64,000 bases of DNA from positions 5,185,001 to 5,249,000 of the forward strand of contig LR746273.1 of assembly GCA_902729315.2 (NCBI GenBank), written 5' to 3'. This document shows, piece after piece, positions 11,089-22,441 of the stretch. A program made the translations under genes and the position numbers. The notes under the pieces were generated by a model. The model saw nothing but the letters and a program-made list of their open reading frames with translations. It was not told the DNA's origin and did no database searches. The DNA comes from Spirodela intermedia (taxonomy: Eukaryota > Streptophyta > Magnoliopsida > Alismatales > Araceae). Each line of letters begins with the position of its first letter. The stretch's first letter is position 1.

Positions 11089-14000
11089 AAGTTGTGAGAC
11101 AAAATTGTAGAGAATTCCACCTAAATACGGAGAAAAGTGCATGCACAGAGGAGAGGAAGAGAGCGACAAGATTTCTGAAATCCTGTCAAATTCTTCCACG
11201 ACGGAAGTATATGAAAGTTGGTCTTGATCTTACCTTGTGATGTACCATAAATAGTCAGTCATGTCCCTTGTGACATTGATCTGCTCCAAGAGACCAACTG
11301 TTGTGAATAGGGAGTTATCCCCCGTTGAAGCAACTTCCTCATCATACCTTTCCCATGATAATGACAGTTCCCTGGTTTCAATCATATCCATCTGGGACGT
11401 CTGAACTCCAACCTGTAATGGAGATGGAAGACTTTAGTCCATGGATTCTTGCGAAGAACTAAATATCTGAATTGATGGGGGGAACAAGATAGATCTTTGG
11501 CAGCTAAACACCAATTTGTCGGATGGAAAACGTCAAAGGGCACAAAAAACCCAAAATATCTCATGAAGTCAATTGAGAAGAAGTAGCGGATATGTTGAAG
11601 GACTCAAAAAAAATGGTTCGAGTGGTCCGTTGACCGTACCTTTGCTGTGTTAAACACCACATTTCGGCAGTCAGGAAGGATACTGATCGACCAGGCTGGA
11701 AGAGTGTAGTGCATGTCGTTGAACAGAACCCTCGCAACGGCATTAGAGTCAAAATTGGAGAGAAAAGCAGCACACTCTCCATTCCCAGAAGAGAAGACGT
11801 GGGCCTGCCATAAAACGCAGTTAGCTGTGTTATATTGTTAAGCAAATGCCAGAATAGGGAAGAAGAGGATTCCTAACCTGCTGATAAGTTCCTAATGAAG
11901 TAACAGTTGGATTCGATGAAACTAAAGCTCCTTCACACAGCTTTATGGCCCGATGCAGCTCCTTCAGGTGCCCATACTTCGGTTCTCTTATAACGCCTGC
12001 GCAAGAAGCAGAGTGATGAAAAGCCTGGTGGGTATGAAATAAAGCCAGAGTACCGCTCTTCAGCATCAAACTTTTACTTGATAAAGCATAGAACTGTAAG
12101 GTACTGAAGTACTGAACATGAGCAATGCAACCAACCATATTCATCAATCGGCGCATCGTAGTCGTAGCTGGTCGTGATGAACGGACCACCAGCTGTGCGC
12201 CCAAAGTTGGTTCCTCCGTGATACTGTTATCGATGTAACGACGGGTCTTGTTCAGGAAAACAGAAAACCCATCTGAACAATTTAGAAAGCAAGAGCTCTG
12301 ACCATGTAGTAGTTGATAAATGATCCACCCGACTGCACAAACCGAGCCACCGCAAATGCCAAATCCTCGACCGGTCGCTTCTTCACTGTGCCCCCAAACT
12401 CTGAGAACCTGTGATTTCAAACGGAGGGACAATTAGCTTGAGGGGTCCGCGTTCTTCACTGGATGCATGTGGAAATTAATCGTGGGTACCAAGAACTGAG
12501 GTTTGTGTGAAAATTAGTTCCTAGAGAAAATAAAATCCATGATATATATGTATATATAGATTTATAGAAGCTTACCAGCCAGTCCAGGCTTCAGTCCACA
12601 TCATAGGCTTGTACGGCTTGTTGGGAGTGAAACTGTCACAGTAGAAGCCATTGCACGTGTTTATCTGTTTCAGTAAGTAAACTGTTACAAACAGTCCATT
12701 AAAAAAGGAATGCAAATTCTAGGCCCTAAATCGGGGGGTCCAAATGAATGACGAGAGATTGACACAAAATTTCTCTCCTTCAAGCAGAAAAACAATAAAA
12801 ATAAGACGATTTGGCTTATTTCTCTGAAGTGCCAAGACAAATGATGAGAGCTAGTGCCATTATTTCAGCACAAAAATATCCTTCAGAAATGAAATCTTCC
12901 TAGTTCAACGATGCTTTTCAAAGGGCATATATATAATCTGGTATAAAATACAAGGAGCTATGGACCCTGGTGATTAGAAAATTAATTTTTAAAAAAATAT
13001 CTCACCACTGGGTCTGGGGCATCCTCTTCCTTGCACATGGTCCATGGAACACCAGTATTAAGCCCCACAGCCATTTCTGCCGCCCAAGTCATATAAGTGT
13101 GACCGGCGGATCCAAGTGATCTGCTCTCTGGTCCATACTCATTCTCGATCTGCAAAAGGTTGACTTCTGGACTTGTTATTTCACCTTCCTGGTATTTGCC
13201 CCGGGAATCCACAAGTGGTAGGTAATATCTGAGTAAACGAATTGGGCACAGAAGAGGATGCCAAGAACATGCCTGTGCTAGGATGATAGGGCCACCTTGA
13301 GACTCGAACAGTGATTCAGCCTTCATCATCTCCACAATCTTCCGCACGAAACCTTCCATTGCAGCCTGCAACACCACATCTAGATTAAGAGGGAAGAAGA
13401 TAAGAGGACATAAGTTCTCTGTTTCTTCGCGGGTAATTTCTCACTATCTCATCCTTCTACATGGCAGGCATGGCCAAAAAAGGGAAAGAGGAACGGGGAG
13501 GAAATGTGGACCTTGAAGGGCTCATTGTCCGTCCTAAAACTGATCCCCGGCACATACTTCAGCCAAACAGGAAGCCCACTGAGAAGAAAAATATTTAATA
13601 AAAAAATTTGAATGATCTCAACCCAGTAGTCATCACTTTCAACTTCCTAGCTACATATAATCCCATCATCCGTCAAGAACAAAATGAACAGTATACATAG
13701 AAAAGTAGTAGAAAAATATGAAAAGAAGATGAAGAGGGAGCAAAAGAGATGAGATCCGGGAGGAGGGTACCCAAAATTCCACTCTGCGCAGACATATGGC
13801 CCGACTCGGAGAACAACATAAAGGCCTGCATCCCTCGCTGTCTTCACGAACCTCACCAGATTGTATCTCCCTTCGAAATTGTACTGCAAGAGATTTAAAC
13901 AGGCGAAAGAGAACCGTGAATCCGGAATATATACAAAAGAAAGCAAAATTAATAAGACCATCTACCTACATTGCCACAGAAATGACAAAAAATAGAAAAT

Positions 14001-14431
14001 CTGAGAAGAAATGGAACATTCAATAGAAGGAAGAAGATGCTCGGGACAGCACCTTGCCAGGAGATGGCTCATGACCGTCCCAGAAAACGTAGGTCTCCAC
14101 CGCATCCAGACCTCCATCCTTAGCCTTCTCTACCAGCCCTTTCCACATCTACACGTCACACAGCACAACAACCCATCAGCGACAAAAAAAACGGCAGAAA
14201 TCGACCCAACAGCCCAGAGCTTGTCCTCGTATTTGAGGAAAAAAGGAGGGAGATTCATACGTCAGGTGTGCTTCTGGGGTAGTGTATGGCGCCGGAGAAG
14301 AGGATCTTCCTCTGACCATTGATAATGAGGGCCTTCCTGTCGTAGGTCACCCCACACTGGGCAACCGGGAGCAGCAGCAAAAACAGCAGCAGACTCAACA
14401 GCGAGACTCCCGGCCACGCCATCATTCCCAT
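9000..14431 (-). CDS. Beta-galactosidase, GH35, secreted, with C-terminal lectin domain (19 exons)
   Basis: Hydrolyses terminal beta-galactosyl residues of cell-wall polysaccharides and glycoconjugates in the apoplast. Exons on the minus strand: 14431-14261, 14148-14053, 13883-13771, 13578-13512, 13365-13273, 13149-13006, 12664-12576, 12408-12303, 12223-12136, 11996-11878, 11804-11640, 11412-11234, 10830-10721, 10643-10534, 10416-10306, 10180-10067, 9861-9656, 9552-9216, 9119-9000. Joined: 845 codons plus TAG, the usual length for plant BGALs. A signal peptide covers about residues 1-25 ([16 protein letters not shown]), and the mature protein opens [15 protein letters not shown]. The GH35 signature [13 protein letters not shown] carries the acid/base Glu184; the nucleophile is Glu253 in WTEAWTGW. 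Residues 762-845 form the Cys-rich galactose-binding (SUEL) lectin domain. Start chosen at MGMMAW because the signal peptide follows directly; an in-frame ATG at 14626 would add 65 atypical residues. All introns are GT-AG except intron 5 (GC-AG). Confidence 0.93.
9862..10066 (-). repeat. Beta-galactosidase intron 16 with (CT)n tract and internal direct repeat
   Basis: A phrase aagaaataaaatt..gaaagatttagcc..aagattcgatct occurs twice in the same orientation (about 9869-9914 and 10000-10045). The copies flank a (CT)n tract of about 50 bp at 9939-9988. A third, inverted copy lies in intron 12 near 10985-11030. Confidence 0.8.
10937..11086. repeat. Inverted partial copy of the exon 16/intron 16 junction inside intron 12
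   Basis: The reverse complement of 10937-11035 matches about 9990-10109, which contains the 3' part of exon 16, its GT donor and the start of intron 16. The copy lacks about 20 bp of exon 16 (10075-10094 of the source). It is bordered by an (AG)n run of about 50 bp (11035-11086) that mirrors the (CT)n run of intron 16. Because source and copy are in opposite orientation within one transcript, they could pair in the pre-mRNA. Confidence 0.85.
13150..13272 (-). other. Intron 5 of the beta-galactosidase gene, GC-AG type
   Basis: The donor reads CAG|GCATGT, not GT, and the acceptor is TTTTGCAG. The boundary is forced by the conserved [14 protein letters not shown] junction across the catalytic acid/base motif. 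The intron is 123 nt, a multiple of three with no in-frame stop, so retention would insert 41 residues immediately before the catalytic IENE motif. GC-AG introns are a known minority class in plants and are often alternatively spliced. Confidence 0.85.
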
Positions 14432-17050
14432 TCCGAAGAACGACAGATCCCTCGTCCTCCAAACCCTCACTTCCTCCCCCCGAAAGAAGAGGTGGCGGGT
14501 GCGGGTTGAAGGAGGGAAAATTGAAACCCACCTGAAAAAAAACCCCGCAGAAATGCGGGAAACAGAAAAGAGCGGGGAGCCCGAGTGAGAGAAGGAGAGG
14601 AGGGGAGAGATCACGATTTTCCTCACCTCCTCCTGCCTGACTCTCTGGACTGCAGCTTTTGGACTAAGTATATGGAGGTGGAAGGGCTACTGTACCGGCA
14701 GTGGGACGGTGATGGGTAGGGGTGCTGCCCAAGTCACCAACTGTTTCTGTCGGGTAGGGCGGCGGACCCGCAGAGCACGCATCAGTACTCGTGAAGATCA
14801 CATGCAGCATCATCAAGTGCGGCATGCTCCCACGAGGTGGGGGGCCGGACAGGTTTAACGCATCCGCATGAGTGTGGGTACTTCGAGTGGGCGAAACCCA
14901 CCGGCGAGGAGGGAGAATCCAAACCACCCCTGACATCAGGTAGCCAAATTTATAAATTTACCCCTTCTTCTACCCCATATTACATGAGTAATATGCTTAA
15001 ATCTATTGAGTCGGCATTCTTATGAACATACTTTTTAACCTAAAAACTTAGATGGAGATTAATTTTTACGTAAAATCATGTTTAATTCTTTTTATTGGCA
15101 CCCTGCAATATCTATCAAAAAGGGTACCATCACATGAAGAAAATTAGTATTATATTTATATATTCTCTTCTTATCATTAGATTCTAAGATTAATGCGCAT
15201 GTGACTTTGGATTGCTACCCAATATTAATGGTTCAGCGACAGAATATAAAGTTGATTTTTTTAATAAATATGATTAATTTACTGATCAGTAATAGCGATC
15301 TAATTGTCTTTTACTCGAGTCCTGATGTAGTCCATGGAGCTCCGAAGAGAAGAAAGGGTCGGTCTCTAGGGTTTCTAGGTAGCAAGCTCCAGTAAAAGCA
15401 TAGCGATAAATACACATGAAAGAGTGCATGAAGACTCTATGAGCCTCACGTGCATGGAACTGGGCAGTACATGTGGTCAACGGTGGCTGGTTGTGTTCTT
15501 GATGTTCATACACGAAGCTTGTCACATGCGGTGAGCTTTTCTTTAAAAGCTGTTGCATTTCTCAACAGCTAACAAGTGCCGCACTTGTAAGCATGCTCCA
15601 TGCATGGCTGATGAGCCGGCTCGCTGGGGAAGCTCCCACCTCTGTGATTCTGGGCTGTTTCTCACTGATTATCGATATCTCATCTACCGACAACTGAACG
15701 AGAGTAAAGAATGCAGCCTGTGGGCGGTGCTGAAATCTGGCTGCTTCGCAGCAGGAAGCAGAGGATCTAGTTAGGTTTTGGCAGGAGATAATACAATAAT
15801 AGAGGGCCACAGTGAAGAAGAACACCTGCAGGAAATGGGTATCTCCCCATCTTAGAGGGATATGAGGCCTCACTCAAGTCACAAAAAAAAAAAGAAAAAA
15901 AAAAAGGAAAGAACTGGAGAAAGAGAGAGAAAGTAAGGACGAAGAGAGAGAAGCAATGCTCCACCGTCATCTCCACCGTCCACCCGAAGCCGGCGAAGCA
16001 AGGTAGGAGATGACCCATTTGCCCTAAAATTCTCGTAACATGTTGGGGGGCATTTCAGTCTTTTTAAAAGGACAATGACAGCTATTTCTTCTCGATTAGT
16101 ACAGTTTACCCAGAAATAAGGCCGGCCCATTACTCAACCCTCTTCCGAGAAGCTGATGAATAAATTAAAAAGTAGAGCATAATCTGACCCGTGCGATCAT
16201 TGGCTTTGTGCCCAGTTTTAGTTGAAACTACTACTAAATGAGTTAATTAATTTAGTTCTGAACCTTTAGCCTGATGATTCAGTCCAAAGATAGTAAGCCC
16301 TCATGGCCTGATTTAGGGTTTTGTACTCTACCGCCCGATTGATCTAATATGAGAGCCTGATGCTTGATAGTCAGTCATATTGTTAAATGGGTGATTCCAT
16401 AAAAATACCTAGCCTTAGGGTAATATGGACCCCTTAACGCTTAATTCACACCCTAACATGCCTAATACTCAATCATCTCACTAAATAGATCTGTTGATCC
16501 TAATATGGATCGTATGTCTAATTTATACCTAATTCTTATATTTATAACAAATGAGTCATATCTTAAAAATAATTAAGCAAGTTTTGACTTAAGAAGTTGT
16601 AAAACGGGCTCAATCTTATGAATCAATGAGCAAGCCTTATCCAAAAAAAAGCACTAGGTGAACTAGAAAATTACCTCCATGTCCTTCATCTTGAAGATTA
16701 CTTAATAAATTGTTTTATACAAAATTATCATCAAGTTTATTCCTCATGAACGATATGGAATCAAATTAATAGTTTTTAAGACGAAATAATATTCTTATTC
16801 CTATCACAATAATTAATCAAGGGTGTTGACTTCAATTGATAGGGAAGATCCGAATCGAGATAACCCACAAAGCTCGATCCACATATGGGCCTAAATCAAA
16901 ATAATCAAAAAATCATCTCAAGTCTATGAACAAACGATGATTAGTTAAAATAAAAAAAAGGAGAAAAAAAGAAGAACAAAAGTGACAGAATCACATTACA
17001 GTAGGGGGATGATGATCTTCAGTCCTTGTTTAAATGAGGATCCAAAGAAC
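14432..17050. other. Intergenic region between beta-galactosidase promoter and methylthiotransferase 3' end
   Basis: The first 500 bp are GC-rich and likely contain the beta-galactosidase 5' UTR and promoter. 15.0-15.9 kb has no recognisable gene. 15.88-15.94 kb is an A-rich run followed by AG repeats. 16.1-17.0 kb is AT-rich and featureless by eye. The ORFs of 80-103 codons here (for example 15562-15873 and 15879-16130 on the minus strand) carry no domain I recognise and include homopolymer-encoded residues. Confidence 0.45.
14665..14674 (-). promoter_or_regulatory. Possible TATA-like element of the beta-galactosidase gene
   Basis: On the minus strand the sequence reads ccATATACTTAg, about 235 nt upstream of the chosen ATG. 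A purine- and CT-rich leader in between would make a plausible 5' UTR. It is a weak match and no start site can be seen directly. Confidence 0.3.
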
Positions 17051-20000
17051 TCAACACGTTCTTTCTCTCGAGGACGATGCCTTCCCATTGTGGAATGAGC
17101 CGAGGGTTGTACGAGCAAGAGCCTTTCCAAATAGAGATGCTCGTGAAGATGTTAGAATATGAACTTCCACATAGTCTCCAATCTGAGGTTTTCTCATACC
17201 ATCCGCCTCAAACGAGTGCTCCAGAGGTTCACTGAGGAATGAGACTCTGTGGCCTCTGTCACTCTTCCCCATCAGCTCCTTTTCCGGCGCTCTTTTGTTG
17301 GGTCCTTCCACGAGAACCAGCTGGACGGTTCCGACTTGGGCGTCGTAGCACTGGCCTGTGGTTTCTCGGAAGGTAGCGATGAGCTCAGACAATCTCCTCT
17401 GCTTCACATCATCTGGAACGTCGTCGACATAGTTCCTGTGGGCATGGGTTTTCTCCCTCATGCTGTACGCGAACATGTAAGCCATGTCATATCCAACGGC
17501 TTTCACAAGGCTTAAGGTGTCGCCATGTTCCTCCTCTGTCTCTCCACAGAATCCTGAAGCAACAGGACCCAGCAACAGACACCAATATGAGCCTGATTAG
17601 GCGCACTGCACTTCATGCAAACGGTACTAAAAGACTAAGGGAAAGCAGTTTGATTGCGCCGTTGTGACAAGATTCCCCTATGAAGGATTGGGGATGTAAT
17701 GGATGCACATGTTGAAAACCCAAGCTCTCTGTTGCAAGGGTGGAGAAAAATGAGCAAAAATCGTTTGTTCTTTTCAAAAAATTAATCTGCTGATGATCTA
17801 GTGGAAACATTTTAACTTTGCAAATTGTCCTTATATAGTAGGAGATTATAAGGTTTTATGAAATTGGAATACTAGACGAACTAATACATAATATATCAGT
17901 AGATGTGCAATTCTTTGTGTCCATGGTACCCATTCAATCTATCATACCATCAATAAAAGCAGAGGGATATGCTAAAGGCTCGTCCTTGTGCTTTTAGAGA
18001 AGGCATTTCTATGATGTATGAAAATTTTCAAAGAAGCACAGCATGATACAAGCAATTCACACGTCCTCGTGATATAAAATAAAGCAAAGAGTTGTTAAGA
18101 GATCGAATTCGGAAAACCCTAATGGGTTGAAGTTATATTAGACATGCCCGCTACAGCTTTGAAGAAATAGACGACCCATAGTGAAAATATTCAAAATGAA
18201 GGTCTTTACCATAAATAAGAGAGCAAACATGGGAAAATGTGGAAGATGATACAAAAATAACTTGAACAAATACTTACCGCAAATGAAATCACTACTTAAC
18301 CCAACGTCAGGAATGATACTCCGGATTTTCTCCACAAGATCCAAGTATGCCTCTCGTGAATAACCACGGCGCATTCTTTCAAGCACCAGTGTGTTCCCTG
18401 ATTGCGCTGGCAGATGAATATTTTTGCAGACATTATACCTATCTCTCATCAGAATAAGAAGATCATCAGGAAAATCCTTGGGATGTGGGGATGTAAATCG
18501 GAAACGCATCTCTGGAAATTCGGTGGATAGTCTGTCCAAGAGATCCGAGAATCGCAATCCCATGGTCTTAACTTTGGACATGCTCTTAAACCCTTCACTA
18601 AGTTGCCAGTTGCTTCCATGTTCAACATCTTTGAGCTCTGAAGCATCGTTGTAGCTATTCACATTCTGGCCCAGAAGCATTACTTCCTTCACTCCTTCCT
18701 TCCAAAGCTCACCAACCTCTCTCACGATTGATTCCACAGGACGAGATCTCTCTCTTCCTCTAGTGAACGGAACAATGCAAAAGGAACACATATTATTACA
18801 TCCCCTCATGATTGAAACAAATGCAGTGACCGAATTGCTAGCAATCCTGACTGGACTAATATCAGCGTATGTCTCCTCGAGGGATAGAAGAGTGTTGATA
18901 CCCTTTTGTCCATAATCAACCTCTTCCAACAAACGAGGCAAATCCCTGTACGCATCGGGTCCACAAACTACATCTACCATCTTGTCTGCGTCCAGTATTT
19001 TATCTTTCAACCTCTCCGCCATGCACCCCAAAACGACTATCTTCGGAGGACGTGAAGAATATGCCCTTCCAGTAGAAACATTGCTTTTCCATTCTCTTTT
19101 AAGAAACCAGAAGTAGTTAAGCCTGTGCCATACTTTCTGCTCAGCATTGTCTCTGATGGCACACGTATTGATAAAGATAATTTCTGCACTCTCTGGGTCC
19201 TGCACAACTTCCACGTAACCTTCTTTCTTCATGATAGATAACACTATTTCCATGTCATTAATATTCATTTGGCATCCATATGTCTCATGGTATATCCGAC
19301 CTTTGTGCGGGACCGAACTGTACGTTGGTGCCAAGCTGAGAAAGCAGAATAGGGGGAAACTCTCTTTAATACTTTTTCAAACTCCATAATCCATGTTCAT
19401 TTTCTAAACAGCACTTGAACCAATAAAACTAAAAGAAAAAGAGGTAGACATATTATTTCAAAAAAAAAAAAATACCGCACCATGATTTTCCAGAAAAATA
19501 TTTCTCCTAAACCCTTAACAAAATACAAAACATTTCTTTGAATACAACCATAATGCCACCAAAGTAGAAGACAAATTACTTCCGGAATATATAAAAACAA
19601 AAGAAGTTAAGAGGAGGAAAAATAAGCAAGAAGAAGAAGAATGCCGAGTTAGCTACAAAGCTTACACGGAAACTCATGAATATAGAATTTTATAAATAGG
19701 CCTAGATTAATATGCCAAAATGCCATGTGAGATGATAGCAACGAAAATATTAATGACTGAGTACCCTGAAGAAGGGTGGTTTTAAACTTTCTCGTCACCT
19801 CAAAAGTTTCTGCGGTAGTGATGCATCATCAAAAAAAATTCTCTCCAAAAACTTCGGAAAAAAGCTATTAAGAAGTCAGTACTCGGACCTAACTCCCAAA
19901 ACTAATGTAACCTTTCTTGGGTTGAACAAGTGGCCTTTTAAAAAAGGTGCTTGGTTATAAAAAAAGACTTGCACGCTTGTAACTTTCAAATTGGTAAGCA

Positions 20001-22441
20001 TAATTTTAAATTTCTCATAAGAAATCTGCATGTTCCTCCAACATATATTTTGGGATATTTGACAGGCATATCCTTTTCAATTTTTTTGAAAAATGAATCA
20101 CTGAACAAGAAATTTGTGACATTGATAGAGAAAGTAGCTGGTGCTCATATTTAATAAATCAGAAGGTAGATTGGAATCATTGGATCCATCAGGTAGATCA
20201 AGTTGTCATTGACAGTACACATATACGTGTATAGAATCAATTGATTTATGCTCCTAATTAATAGAAGTGCAATATATCTGTCGTTATATACTAGGTTGGC
20301 ATATCTGGGAAAAAACATCACATGATAAGTCAAACAGAACTATGTACTACTATAAACGCTGCTTGCCATGGACACTTAAATTTGGGGACCATGGAAAACA
20401 TTGCTAAGGATGCTTTCCCAAATAACAATGGGGGAGTTAATTTGTGAAGTAAATGTTGTATTGAATAGGGTCTACATGTTTATTGAACTCATGACACAGG
20501 TTTCACTCATTTAAGGAGTTAAGCAATTATCAGATCATGATTCACATCGCAGTTGTGACATTCTTCTTGATAACTTTTATGATAAAAAGTCTAAGTATAT
20601 CCCTGATAGAGTAAGCTTTGCAACTTGAATTATTTAGCACTTGCATCTCCTGGATCATAAATAATGGATCCTATATCAAGATACTTAACAATACTGCATG
20701 CCAGAACTTTCTAGAGGTCCATCGACCCTCAAAGAAAGTTCTGGCTCGCTACTCATTCACGCAATTTACTCAATAGTTCCAGTATCTCATTTTACCAAAA
20801 AACTTTGAAACAAATCTTCAACTGTGTCCATTTATTTAGTCGATTTAATCCAAAGAGTACTGAAACGTGATTGGAGTCAGATGTTACCCTTTGGCACATG
20901 ATATATATATATATATATAGATATCACCCCAGAGCAGACATCTATGTCATGAAAAATCCAGAGATTATACTACAACTTGCCTGGAAATTCCCTCTGTCAA
21001 AAAGGCGAATGATCGCATTTTGAGGTCCCAACATGATTCTCAATGTATCACCTAGTGAAGATAAGGTTAGTTAGGTACTGGGAACCACCTTGGGACCCTT
21101 GAACTGGTTAGAGTGCCTAAATCTTTGCTGCAAAGCCCTGGAATAAGACATCTTAAATGTCACGTGCCATATCACCTAGTGAAAGCAAGCAAGACATCAT
21201 AAATGTGCCCAAATCGTGCATGCGCAGTCAGGGTGGGAACAACTCACGCACATGCAATGAAACATTCAGCTGAATGCGAGCCACACAAATGCCCAAGAGA
21301 TGTGGAATGTGACTTTCGCTCAGAAAAATGTCATACGTGCTCGGCTGTATTTTTACCCAGTGGATCAACCATGCATGAACCGGTCTAAACCATATTTACG
21401 AAAAAGCATAAAAATAAAATTCATAAAAAATCTATAAATTTCATACAATAGAACAAAAAATGGTAACTACAAAAATGAAAACATAAGTATGAAAAAAACA
21501 TTGAAAAGTTCAATTATAGGAGGCCTTGCTTGACTTTATCACCTTAAAATCCAAGTTCATGATACCATTTTTTTAAACTGGTGAGAATGGACAACAAATA
21601 TTTAATGTTTAATGACTTTCTAAAGGTATTTCCGAGGTTTTCTGATTTTTTTCTCTCTCATCTATTAATTCAAAATATGATGGGCATTTCGCATATAACC
21701 TTTTCCCATCAATAATATGAGGCAGGAAACACCCAACTCCGAATAGTGTACTGATCTTAGACGTAAATCCATTCACTCATCAATATTTTGGGAACACTTT
21801 ATCATTTACTTCCATATCCCAGAATTAGACTGAGAAAATTTTACGCACATTGGAGTATGCCCTTCTTGATTAAGAAAATTAATTTTCAGCCACATTCAAC
21901 ACGATCACATGATTACTACATTCGTTGAATGTAGGAAATTTGGTCCATGATAGAGGATGTAAATACACATTTGTAAAGGGAATCATGTTCGGTAGACTAG
22001 TCTATAAATCTGGATGGAGAATCCCTACATTCTGTTAATTTCCTTTCTCGAGACTCTTAACTGTGTCATAAAAATAGTCGGGGTAATGGAGAAGAAAAAC
22101 ACTTACTCGACCTGGCTATCAACTGACGCCGCTGCAGCAATCGACCCGCTCCAGCGTACAAGACGGCAGGTTCTGTGGGCAGCGCCCGACTTGGGAACGA
22201 GGAAGCCGTTTCCATTGATTCCAGACTTCTGGGGAAGAACGTAGGAATCGGAGAGGCGGCTCAAGCTTGTTGAGGGACCTGCGGAGGATTCCAACCTATG
22301 AGGAAACACTCCGAAGTGGGCCAACGGGCGACGAAACACGGAAGAGGAGAGAGCCGGACGGCGGCTCCGGCACCGCAAGAGGCCGACGCGGACGGCGGGG
22401 TGCGGCTGGTTCAGAAGCGCGGAGAGCGAGAACGGCGCCAT
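17051..22441 (-). CDS. CDK5RAP1/MiaB-type tRNA methylthiotransferase, radical SAM, organelle-targeted (3 exons)
   Basis: Predicted to add a methylthio group to N6-isopentenyladenosine-37 of tRNAs (i6A to ms2i6A), using two 4Fe-4S clusters and S-adenosylmethionine. Exons on the minus strand: 22441-22107, 19335-18278, 17553-17051. The joined CDS is 631 codons plus TGA with no internal stop. Residues 1-110 are Arg/Ser/Pro/Ala-rich and poor in acidic residues, like a plastid or mitochondrial transit peptide. The MTTase N-terminal domain has Cys133 (YGCQMN), Cys170 (NTCAIR) and Cys216 (LGCMAE). The radical-SAM motif CNNMCSFC has Cys291, Cys295 and Cys298. A TRAM RNA-binding domain (GDYVEVHI) lies near the C-terminus. 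Exon 1 is joined because its strong donor GA|GTAAGT restores an Asp codon with the exon 2 acceptor. Exons 2-3 are very secure; exon 1 is slightly less so. An upstream in-frame ATG (22621) exists, but the one used starts the transit-like sequence directly. Confidence 0.92.
19336..22106 (-). other. Long first intron (2.77 kb) of the methylthiotransferase gene
   Basis: AT-rich; bounded by GTAAGT on the exon 1 side and CTTTCTCAG on the exon 2 side. It contains an (AT)n run near 20899-20918 and a small repeated phrase atcacctagtgaa (near 21048 and 21171). No other gene or domain is recognisable in it. Confidence 0.75.

Noticed and set aside
15956-16005. Possible short first exon (MLHRHLHRPPEAGEAR followed by GTAGGAG)
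   Set aside because: No compatible downstream exon or recognisable protein on the plus strand before 17 kb.
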